The position numbers and the translations under genes were made by a program. Below the pieces are notes generated by a model. That model worked only from the letters and a program-made list of their open reading frames with translations, ran no database searches and had not been told where the DNA came from. DNA of 64,000 nt from Whitmania pigra. Taxonomy: Eukaryota; Annelida; Clitellata; Hirudinida; Haemopidae. The stretch lies in NCBI GenBank assembly GCA_021613335.1, contig JAJTWR010000032.1, positions 923,501-987,500 of the forward strand, read 5' to 3'. Below are positions 48,380-60,600 of this stretch, in pieces; the stretch's first letter is position 1; each line of letters opens with the position of its first letter.

Positions 48380-51300
48380 TTCTGAACTTGTTGATAATTT
48401 GTAACTTGGATATATTATAAATTATTATCAAATATCATATGATATATCTCTAAAAGAATCGTGATAAAAACATTTTATGGCAACTTATTAATTAAATAAA
48501 TTATTATATCTTAGAAAAATTCACATATATTATTTAAAGTTTCAACAATTTAAGACAATTTATTATGAATTCTAAAATTATTTTTATTTTCATATATTCA
48601 ACGGGAAAAATAAATATTACAAATTATAAAAATAATATTGTTAACATTGAATAGAAATTCAATAAAATAAATAAAAACCGTTTAAGAAAATAAACTGACT
48701 CTCTTCCATACTATTCAATCTGAAACCATAGACCAATATTTCTACGAAAACTTTATCTTTATCCACACGAACCACAACCCGAAACTCTAACTTTCGCCGA
48801 GAGAATTTCATCCTGAAAAGAAAACCTCTTCAAACACCACCTTGTTTTCCCGCCAACCCACAACAAGGTGACAACCGCCTGAGAAATTTGCGCCAAAAGC
48901 AACGCGTCCACCCCACACAAAGAGAATCGTTAAATCAGGACCAATGGATGGAAGGGCTGCCTAGGGAAGGACTTAAGAACTCACCATTGGAGTCTTGCAA
49001 ACTGTGATTTATTATGACTACTATTAATGTTACGACCAATATTAAAATAATAATAATTATTACTATCACTGTCAATATTGTTATCAGTACCATTATTTCG
49101 ACTACGAACACCACGATCATTAATAATATTATTATTAATATAATTAGTAATATTACTAATTTGTACTAATTCTTGCATTCACTATTTTCAATAAACCAAT
49201 AATCAATGACTAAAACTGCTTGAAGTACTAATAAACACTGCACTAATTAGCTAATAACAACAATAAATTAATCACAATATATTTATTCTCTCTCTATTTC
49301 TTCACTAACTCATTCATCTCAATTCATTTCAACCGAGCGATGTGCATCATCATCGGAATGATCAAATTCAAAAAACGTGGCAGAAAAGACAGCTTCAAAA
49401 ATTCGATCACACGTCATCTGGGGCATGTACATGCATTAATAATGCATTCCAAGTCATCCAATGAATTCACAATGAATGAATTATGATAATGAGATCCATC
49501 AAAAAAAGCCTTCCAATAAAAAAACTACAAGCCTAGAGAAACGCGGATCTGAAAACCGGAATCAAGAAAAGGTACGTCGACAGATTCTCGGGCGGGGATC
49601 TGCCCACCCAATGGTCTTACATCAACTCTCATTAAATATTCATAAACCAATGTGTTAATTAGGCATAAAAAGCACAGGACATTGTGCATCAAAATTTGGT
49701 TCCAGAGCTTTTGCCACTTTTAGATCCTAGAAATAAAAGTAATCCGTCTAAAATACTCCTAACAGGTTATAAAATCTGTAAAAGCATCCAATAACAGGTC
49801 AGCATGCTAATAGATGACAGAGAGAATTATTACTTAATTACTATCCGTTTATTATAACTACTATTATAAGTAATTATTACAATAATGCCTTTATTAATTA
49901 TTACAAGTAGCTAACTAGAAATTAATAAACAAACAAATATCAGCCCACAAAATAAAGCAACTAATTCAAGTCGAAGACTCCATAATTGTTGTAACTTCAA
50001 ATGCAAAGTTCTGCGGCGAGCCAATGCATTGCTAAGTTCTAACAACAATAGCGCACGACATTAGTATTACAAATATTAAATAACTAATATATTAACCGTA
50101 ACAATTAACTATAACATCTATTATTAATAATAAAAGCAGCAACAGCACACTTTGAAGTGATTCTCTCAGGATCACAAGATATCACACAGCCACGGATACT
50201 AGTTGGAGATACAATTTAGACAAAATAGAAAAAGGATAAATGCAGCCATACGATACAATTGGAAGACTAAATAACCAAAAGCTCGTTGACATGGAAGAGA
50301 ACAAAGGTCAAAGGTCAAAAGTCAAAAGGATGAAATTTAAAGCAGCAGAACATGGAACTTGGTGGAAGTGATAAGGTGTCTGGAGTTCAAAGGTCATGTT
50401 ATCCCTGGCTGAAATTACGACGACGAGGAAAAGTTAACAAACGATCGCAACCATTTATGGACAGATTCCCTTGCTATTATTATCAACAACAACAACAACA
50501 ACAATAATAATAAATAATAAAATTAATAATAATAATAATGTAATAACCACAATCAAAATGGCAATAATAAAGAAAGTAATAAACCTCACAAGACAATTCA
50601 TTAAATAAACTGTGAAATTCCAGAAAAGAACCATGTCCCAGAGAGCAACAGGTGCACATTACAGGTGAGTGCAACGAGGACAGGCTAAGCAAGTGGTTGA
50701 ATGAATTAATGATCAAAAAGATCAAAGGTGCCTCGCTTTAAACACCGAATGATTTCATTCACAACGATGCATGGATGGATGCATTGACCTAAAAACATGT
50801 TTAAGAAAGACCAGGTGGAGATGGTTGAGTGTTTGTGGAATAAGTTGATAAAATGATAGCTTCTTTGATACTTCAAATGGCGACTCCAAATGACAATTAA
50901 ATTAAATACAATAATCCAATCTCAAAAACATAAAAAGCGAAAAAATCTCTCAAATCTAGAGAAGTTTAATGATAGCTTCAGTCTCAAAATTAGAATAGTA
51001 AGCTAAGAGAACTCATCAAGAAAAATAATTTTAAAAATAACTACAAAAACGAGACAAGGACAGCTATGTTTGTCAAAAATTTCTATGGAACATTTCTAGA
51101 AACACAAGTTACGAAGACAAGATCTGCAGAAGAAACTTGCTGCTGACCAGTAATTTGGGTTTTGCAAACACAGATGGTTTCCTAGGCAACCGTTGTTATG
51201 ATGAATAGAACAGCAAAACAAAGCCAGTAAATAATCTGAAAATCAGAAAAAAAAGCATGCGGTCGAATATTTGATGAGCGAACATTTACTAATTTATCAT

Positions 51301-52060
51301 TTACTAAGCAATAATGTGAAATTACAAAAAGTCAAGTAAACGACTCAAAGGGGAATTTCAGAAACTTCAAAGTGAATATTAACAGGTTGCAAATATTTTC
51401 TAACATTTACAATTACATGAAGTTGTCGAAGCATTTTAACAATTGGACACTTCAAAGAAAATTGAGAATTAAAATATTATTTCATTGATTTTCCACAACT
51501 CAAGAAGCACAAGTGATAAGCAGGGAATAATTATTATGGTATCGATGATGATAATGATGATGATAAATACATGACAACAATAATACAATCAGTTACAATG
51601 ATGACAAATAAAATGAGATCTGAATGAAAAAAAATAAATCAATCAATCGAATGAGTTTTAAATCCATTTCGACTCGTCTAATTACACAATTATTCAATTA
51701 TGAAGTTAAACAATTAACATTACGTTAGATCAACAAAATTACAAATCGCAAATTCCAAGTGACAATTTAAAAAGATCGCCAAATCATCAGTCACAGAGTC
51801 TCAAATCCTCACGCACCGATTGACCTTCGAATCGGACCTTTTAACCGGTCGAGGGTGAACTGCCAGACGGACGGACGAACTTTCTGATTCAATGAAAAAT
51901 GTCTGTCCTGGGAATTATCGTTAATAGTTGGTCAATCAATTACAAATCAAATACATGATAATACATTAATAAAATGCAATTTAATAAAATAAATATTAAT
52001 CAAGATGGTTATTATTAAAAAATTTCAGACTTACGAGAACGTCGTATCATGAAAAATCCA
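48380..52060. other. Intergenic, no supported gene
   Basis: AT-rich spacer between convergent genes. A 32-codon plus frame at 49476 (MNYDNEIHQKKPSNKKTTSL) ends at a good donor-like AAAAG/GTACGT, but no partner exon is evident. Short AAC/AAT tracts near 50485-50540. Confidence 0.4.
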
Positions 52061-52062
52061 TG

Positions 52063-52090
52063 TCAGATGCCTTCAACGTGATGTTGCCCC
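52063..52090 (-). CDS. Tentative last coding exon of the flippase
   Basis: After an acceptor AATTTATTGCAG, nine codons in the phase left by exon 54553-54521 read RGQHHVEGI then TGA. An ATTAAA poly(A)-like signal follows ~78 bases on. The intron before it (2.4 kb) holds a pogo-like element and SINEs. So short an exon is weak evidence; the true end may differ. Confidence 0.35.
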
Positions 52091-54355
52091 CTGCAATAAA
52101 TTGATGGTTGCCTTAATCATTATCATCATTCAAATAATTATTTAATAATTAATTATTCCATCAACAAACCAATTTTTAGTCTAAAACATCCAAATTTAAC
52201 AAGGTATTCAAACAAAACACTCCACAACATGAAGTATTGGTTGGCTCAGAAGGTTACTATCAATGGCAGTAGTCGCAATGCTTCGTGTTCAAAACCCAGC
52301 CTAAACCCCAGAAAAAGGTGTCATCTTAATCTTTCTTGTGCCCAGATATTTCTGAGATGCACAAGATTTCCTGATAAGATGTTCTTACAAAGAATAAGTA
52401 CAAGGTCAACCAAGTTCATCAGCCCACCTGAGCATTAATGGTTACGTAAAATAAAATTCAATACGAAACCAAACAAAACCAAAACAGTTTACATTTTTGA
52501 GCTGTTGTTAGTCGCAAACTCATGATTAGAAATGCAAAATCTTTTTTAGTTGTTAACTGTTGTTGTTATTATTATTATTATTATATTATTATTATTACTA
52601 ACAAAGAATTAAATGTTAAACCCACATTTTCTTCGTTTTCCTTTTCCTTTTAGAGTTACTAGGATGATAATTCATCAATCCGAGTATTATATTATATTAA
52701 AATGGTTATTATTAGTGTTGCAAAATAATATGACTCTTACTATTACATTTGTAACATGTAATATACCATATTCCATCAACCATAGTGTAATTACTGCTAT
52801 TAATAGTTTATTGTTATTATTATTATTATTATTTTTTTTTTTTTTATTTTTATAATTACAGTAAAACCTCCATAATGAAATCGCAAGGAACCGAAAAATT
52901 CGTAATTCGTTATAGAGAATAATATGGAGGTTTTTGTTGTATGTGTGATATATTTTCTAAGTCAACATAAATTGATTCATATTTTCATAAAACAAGACTT
53001 TTAATTCTTTTAAGTTCCGATGTTTATTTCACATTCAATTTTATTCAATTTCTAAGAATCAGTGCAGGTTGGCCAAATGAGTTAAGTGCCAACAGTCGTA
53101 ATGAAGCAATTCAATTTAAGGTCGTTCGAAACCCAGCCTGCACTGCCCCCAGCGCCCTTGCCAAGGAGTGCCATGTAAACGCCATGTAAACGGTTGCAAG
53201 AAGCGCCTCTGATTCTATGCAACCTTAATAATTTCTCCTTGGTTTTTAACGATTCTAGAAGACGTCTTGTTCTGACCACCAAAACCTATTTTTTCAATTT
53301 GTTCAATTTGTTCAACATCATCTCTTAAAATGTTCACATTTGTTTTTAAATTTGTGTTTTGTTCTCTTTCTTTTTATTTCTCCCGACATTATTGCTAAAA
53401 AATAACATGCTTTAAAATCAAAATTGTGAAGGTACAAAGTGGACTGAAAAGCTTACAAAGAGGAAATATAATTATAACATAAATACTAAACTTCAAATAT
53501 TTAGTTATTTTTATAAAATATAAATTTAAATTTGTGTCACATTTTAAGAAATTGCAAACAAAAAATAGTTTTTTTTCATTTTTTTGGACCTAAATGCTTT
53601 TTGTTGGTGAGAATACTTTTAATACAGAAAGTATGGCCGGGCTAGTCAAGCAGTTTCATTATAACGAATATTTCATTTTAGAGATGTTGTTTATAGAGAG
53701 GTTTTACTGTGTTATTACTGTATTATTGTTGTTGATCAAATTAATAACATTGTTATTATTTCTTAAAACAAATCATCCAATTTATTTCCTAAGGAAATTT
53801 TCCTTAGTTAAAACAAAGAATAATAAGTTAAATAATAATTAATAATAAGTTAAATTTTCACTTGCGTTTTTTTGAGCCATCAATGTCACCTGATCGTGAA
53901 ACCAGTATGCTGGTTAAATTAAATGCAGCAATTCGTTAGCATCGTTAAGCGAGATAATAATAATAATATTAATAATAATAACTGAATTTGTTTAAGCTTA
54001 AGCATCAGTAGCACTTCGACCACTTATACGGCGCAATCACCAGGATGCGCCTTTTAATGGTGCGAACGCGACTCGGCAACACCTGTTGCTTTTTACCACA
54101 ATGACAAGGTCGGAAGGCAAACCCTCTGAGCCAACTTGTATCCCAAAACACCAAAAAATCTTTAAATAGATAAAATATAAACGATTTTTAGAATGCTATT
54201 TAGAGTGACAGCAATCTCACAATTACTAGAAGGATAAACATCATCATCATTATTGTCATAATCATCATCATCATCAGCCATCAATATCAACCTATCCTTA
54301 AAGATCCAGTATCTCATTAAAATGACCTCATTAATATATTTTACATGTCATTAAT

Positions 54356-54416
<61 letters not shown>

Positions 54417-57400
54417 TAATAATAATAATAATAATAAATTTATAAAGCGCAATGTGCATAGCGTCAGAGGCGCTATATTATATTATCATAATCAGGAGCA
54501 CATGTCATCATTCGTCTCACCTCTGAGGCTGGTCAATTCGATTCTTGTAGTAGCTGAAAGGCAGGAGGAGGAGAAAAGTTAGTTAACAGGTAATTATTAA
54601 TACATAATATGATTAGTAATAATAACAATAACAATAATAATAACAACAACATTAGTATTAATAATGGCAAAAAAATGTGAGTACAAGAAAGCACTAACAT
54701 CTTGCAAATAATGTCCCTGAGGAGTGCAGCGATAGGCACAATGATCAGTTGCAGGTAGAACATTGGGGAAGAGAACAGGTATTGGTCCTGTCGCATCAAT
54801 GCCATTAAGTTAATTAGTTAGTTAATTAGTGTTAGTAGTGATTCATTACTAATCAATTGTTAAAATCTCAATAATGGCTCTTTATTGCCATGGTTTTGCA
54901 ATCTTTCTAATCAGCTTGCAGTTGAACCTTTATGCTGATTAGAAACAATGTGCAGTCCCTCACTAAAAATCCCATCCAAGCATTGGAAATCCACATAACC
55001 CTCACGAGAGATTGTATGGCATAAAGCTTACAGGACAAATTTCTTTTGAAATGACAGCCACATTGTAATCACAATTCAATTACATTGTAATCATGTTTTA
55101 AGAATATTTTAATTAAGTTTTAATTAAATTTTAAGAACATTTCGAACCACATTTTAATCACAACCCACCATTCCGACCATGAACTCAGCAAACTTGATGT
55201 TGGGCCACAAGTTGCAGTACATCATGAGGAACAAAATCCACAGAACCATGCTTCCCAGGGTCAACAATAGAACCATCTAAGGAAATGTAGTTTTAATGAT
55301 TTACTGTTATTGTTGTTGATGATAATGTTGTTGTTGCATTAATTAATAATTCATGCAAATCATCCAACCAGGTTCCAATAGTTCATTTCAATGAGGGCCT
55401 TCAAAGCAACAGTGATGATGACGATCTGCAGTGAAAGGATGCCGTGAAAAGGTTAACATTGATGTTTACATTACTGCCAGAAATGATGGCAATATTTTTA
55501 GCATGTCAAGAAAAGCAGACGACTGCCTACCGAGTAAACGACATTTCCGATGTAAAGCAGGGATGAGGTCTTGCCATCAGAGAAAATGTTGTCTGCAGAG
55601 AATCAAATTATGAAATGAAATATTGAAATTAAATAATGGGACGAAGTAATGGAAAGAAGTAATGGTAAGAAAAAATGGTTATTATTATTATAATAGACAT
55701 CATTATTATAATAGACATTATTATTATAATAGACATTATTATTATAATCGACATTATTATTACAATCGACATTATCATTATAATTGACATTATTATTGTA
55801 ATCGACATTATTATTACAATCGACATTATCATTATAATTGACATTATTATTGTAATCGACATTATTATTATGATCGATATTATCATTATAATTGACATTA
55901 TTATTGTAATCGACATTATTATTATGATCGATATTATCATTATAATTGACATTATTATTGTAATCGACATTATTATTATGATCGACATTATCATTATAAT
56001 TGACATTATTATTGTAATCGACATTATTATTACAATCGACATTATCATTATAATTGACATTATTATTGTAATCGACATTATTATTATGATCGACATTATC
56101 ATTATAATTGACATTATTATTGTAATCGACATTATTATTATGATCGATATTATTATTACAATCGACATTATCATTATAATTGACATTATTATTGTAATCG
56201 ACATTATTATTATGATCGATATTATCATTATAATTGACATTATTATTGTAATCGACATTATTATTATAATCGACATTATTATTATAATCGACATTATTAT
56301 TATAATAGACATTATTACCATAATCGACATTATTATTACAATCGACATTATCATTATAATTGACATTATTATTGTAATCGACATTATTATTATGATCGAT
56401 ATTATCGTTATTAAATCAAATCACCATGCTGCATGGAACCGCATGGAATCCAAAACACGATGAGCGACACGTAGATGGCATTGAGGCACCACAACCAGAA
56501 TACCTGAGAAAAAGTTTTAAAAGCAGACACTAAGTATACTTAACTAATTAATTAACATCTAAATGTCTAATAAGTCGCCCGACCTTCACGTTGAACATGG
56601 CCCTACTCTGGGGCATCTTGTAGAGGTGAGGGTTCGCCAGCAGGGTGTGTTCGGGGGCCACCTGGTCGAAGATCCCAATGGCCACGGGTGGCATGGCCGT
56701 GAAAATCTGGGCGAACCGCCATCGATAAGATGATTGCCATGATAAGTACTGGTTACTAAAGAGCAGTGCTCTTTGATATTGCATTGTTATGAATAATTGC
56801 ATTGTCATTGATGATTTAGTATTATCATCAGTTAATTTAGTAATATTATCATTTGATTTAAATAGTTTAATAATTAATCCAAAAAAGTTAATGCCAACTC
56901 ACAACATTATAGAGACCAATTGTCCACCTTTCGAATATTATCTGCCCTGAGAATGCACTCAACATGGCATACCAGAACTAAAGAAGTAGAACAATGTTTA
57001 CAACATCGTCATATCGAAAAATCAATCAATTACCTAATTACCTTATTAATTAACAATGCTAACCAATTAAACAAGTCATAAACTACAGACAACGACGACT
57101 GAGCGATGCAACAAGTGAATTCAACGGTTGCTAATAGCAACCGGTTCGAACAAACCTCGATGAAGTAGAAGCAGATGTTCTTGTAGAACGAGAAGAGAAT
57201 CAACTTTGTGACCCTGTCGTAGTTCCAGTGGCCGTGCACAAGCAGCAGTTTCCTGAGGAAGCGGAACTGCGGACAAGAGGAGTGGATGTCAGATGACGAT
57301 GATGATGATGATGATAGTGATGATTTAATAGACTAAAATAACGGCCAATGACTAAAATCACCAACCTGAGCAATGGAGTAATCTGAAGCACAGACTGCCT

Positions 57401-57609
57401 GCAATCCTTCCTGACCGGATATTCCAATCCCTACATGAGCCTCCTGGTAGTAATATTCTTGAGTCATCATCATCATCAAGATCATCATCATCATCTTTAT
57501 TATCAATGAAATCCCTTATTACTAATCACATTCTTCAAATAATCATGATTCGTTTTAAACCCTGTCATCCAACATTAGCATTGGTTTATCACCATCATCG
57601 TCGTCGTCG

Positions 57610-57640
<31 letters not shown>

Positions 57641-60600
57641 TGTAACCATCACCACCTGAATCATCCCGACATCATTGGCTCCATCCCCGATGGCTAGTGT
57701 AATGTGCTTCCTCTCCTCTTTGACCAGTCGAACGATTTCAGTCTTCTGCGACGGCGACACGCGACAACAAATCACGACCTGCGAGTCGAGAATAAATTTC
57801 ATTTTAATGTAAAATTGATGAAAAGCCGTCATCATAACAGATATTAATTAATTAACTGGTTATTGGCTGGTAATTATAACAAATTATTAGGTCATCACGT
57901 AACGAGCACTTAATACAAACGTGCATCCCTCACCTTGGCTCGAGAGGCAATGTTGAAGAAATCTTGGGTGCAGTCGGGCACGAGTGCAAAGGTCAAAGTC
58001 TTAGGAAGAAGCAAATTCTCATCACCATCAACATCATCGTCACTACCATGGTCGTCATCATCATCACAACCTCCTCCATCATAAGTGTCATCACTACCAC
58101 CACCGCTACCATCGTCATCATCATCATCACCTTTCCATCGATGACGAGAGCTTCCTCCTTACGTTGGAGTTCATCCGTCGGCTTCCAGGAGCCTTTCAGC
58201 TTCATCATGTTGATGGCTGACTTCGTGTCCTGTGCGCGTGCGTTGTTGTGATGTTGTGATGAACGTTGAGCATGATGATGAGTAAAAGTTAACGTAATTA
58301 TCATTTTGAAAGTTAAGTATGCAGTGAAAGTAATTGTAGGTGACTGTGTTCTTAGCCAATTCATCACTACAACTTGGCTTCCAGGAGCATTTACAAGTGC
58401 ATTAACATCCTAACCAGACACATAAGGGACTCAACAAAATCAGATAATTATAAACAGATCACCTGCAGTGTACGGTGGTTGAATTTTATTATGTCCATGT
58501 CTGCAGATATCAGCTGGCTAGACATCCCTGTCAAGAAGAGATCACCATCATCATCACTCAATGGTTGTCATTCAACGTGACAAAGTCATTGCACTTAAAC
58601 TAATAGAGGTCATATCATTTCAATAACTTTGCACAACTCGATCTGAAACGACTTTGTTACATTACATTCGACTGTGAATTAACAAACTGTTTACAAATCA
58701 AAGCTTCAATCAATCAAGCAATTCAATCGACCGACCAGCCAATTCAATCACAACCCATGTTAAGCAATCCAATCAATCGCAACCTATGTTGATGGCAGTT
58801 TCCTGCTTGTCTCCCGTCAACACCCAGATTTTGATGCCAGCTTGAAGGAGGCTGAATATTGTTTCTGGAACTCCCTTGAGTTAAAAACAAATTATTATTA
58901 TTATTATTATTATTATTATTTAAACTATTCTCTTCAGTTATTGACCTTCATTTGTAGGAATACTTAAATGTAGCTAGAAATAGCAAAATGGTTAACATAA
59001 ATAAACATTATAATTCATGGTGTGATTACAAAAATAACTTTAAAAACTCATAAAATTAATTCATTGCCATGTCAATTGGATGCTATTGATTTATGATATG
59101 ATCATTATAAGTTAACTTAAAGTTACATAAGTCTATATTGCAGGTTACTTTTTTTTTTAAATCACTAACATCTTGTAGCTTGTCTTCGATGGCTGATATT
59201 CCGACAAAAGACAGACCCTGCCACGAATGTGCAAACGATGCTCAAAATTGGATCTCAACACAGTGATGATTATTCAAATATTTACAAGGCAAGTGCACAT
59301 TCTATAATTAGTTAGTAATTACAAATAACATTACAACAAGGTAAAGCAGTCAAAAGGCATAACAAATAGGTTTAATATCTGGGGCTATTTAAAGTTTGAA
59401 GCAGTTTGAAGAATCACTCCAAAGCAGGTTTTGAATTCCAAACCTTCCGGTCGAGAATGATGACCACTCGATCAACAAACCACGAATGCAGCACACGACG
59501 TCTGCCTCAAATTCACGTCCGGTCAAAATTTCCTATCAAACCTTTTCTATTTCGGCGGCAACATTTTCGAGGTTCTTGTCCCTGTCGACCAACGAAATGC
59601 TGGCCTCGTAAAACTTCTTGTTCCACTTGTCGTACTCTGACTGTGTAAGGTTCTTCTGGCCGAAACAGAGGGTCCTCAGACCTGAATGAGGATAATGGAT
59701 CCTGATACTGATGATGATGATAATCGTGGTAATGATGAATGATGACAGTGATGACGACGATGACAATAAAAGAAATATATAGAAGCTGTGACATGTAGGT
59801 TAAAAATAAACTCGCCCATATTGCCGTTGTTTTGTTGTCGGGCAACAACGACAACCATTAACGAGATAAAGACAATCATGCCATTATCTTCATCATCACC
59901 ATCACCAACATCATCATCATTTTCTTCATCATTACCAAGACAACGATAATCATTACCGAGAGTAGAGAAGGCATTCAGCCTCTCGTTGATGGATTCTTTG
60001 GTTTTTTCGTTCTCATTGAGCAGCTCCATGATGACGCTGTCCTGTGGGGAAACAAAACAAAACATGGTATTATAAAACACAGTATTATAAAATATGGTAT
60101 TACAAAACATGGTATTACAAAACATGGTATTATAAAACACAGTGTTATAAAATATGGTATTACAAAACATGGTATTATAAAACACAGTATTATAAAATAT
60201 GGTATTACAAAACATGGTATTATAAAACACAGTATTATAAAATATGGTATTATAAAACATGATATTATAAAACACAGTATTATAAAATATGGTATTACAA
60301 AACATAGTATTACAAAACATGGTATTACAAAACATGGTATTATAAAACATAGTATTATAAAATATGGTATTACAAAACATGGTATTATAAAACACAGTAT
60401 TATAAAATATGGTATTATAAAACACAGTATTATAAAATATGGTATTATAAAACATGGTATTATAAAACACAGTATTATAAAATATGGTATTACAAAAAAT
60501 GGTATTATAAAACACAGTATTATAAAATATGGTATTACAAAACATGGCATAAAAAGGCCGTTGTCACCATCATAATTTATCTTTTATCCTCTGCTAGAAA

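Noticed and set aside
49476..49658. Plus-strand frame with a good donor site
   Set aside because: No partner exon, family or composition support; probably chance.
55629..56463. 250-residue frames on both strands (IIIIID and IIMSI repeats)
   Set aside because: Products of the 18-bp tandem array within a flippase intron; flanking exons splice in phase across it.
58870..59160. Search for a missing flippase exon between 59170 and 58874
   Set aside because: The two neighbouring exons join directly (…KLQD to GVPETI…), as in known ATP8 proteins, so nothing is missing.
59440..59515. tRNA-like stretch on - (GATCGAGTGG ... GGTTTGGAATTC) in a flippase intron
   Set aside because: Box A and box B are only partly matched and I could not fold a cloverleaf; at most an old SINE head.
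59975..60550. Repetitive frames ([19 protein letters not shown]) of up to 290 codons
   Set aside because: Products of the 15-bp tandem array; only the small part at 60041-59957 is a true exon.
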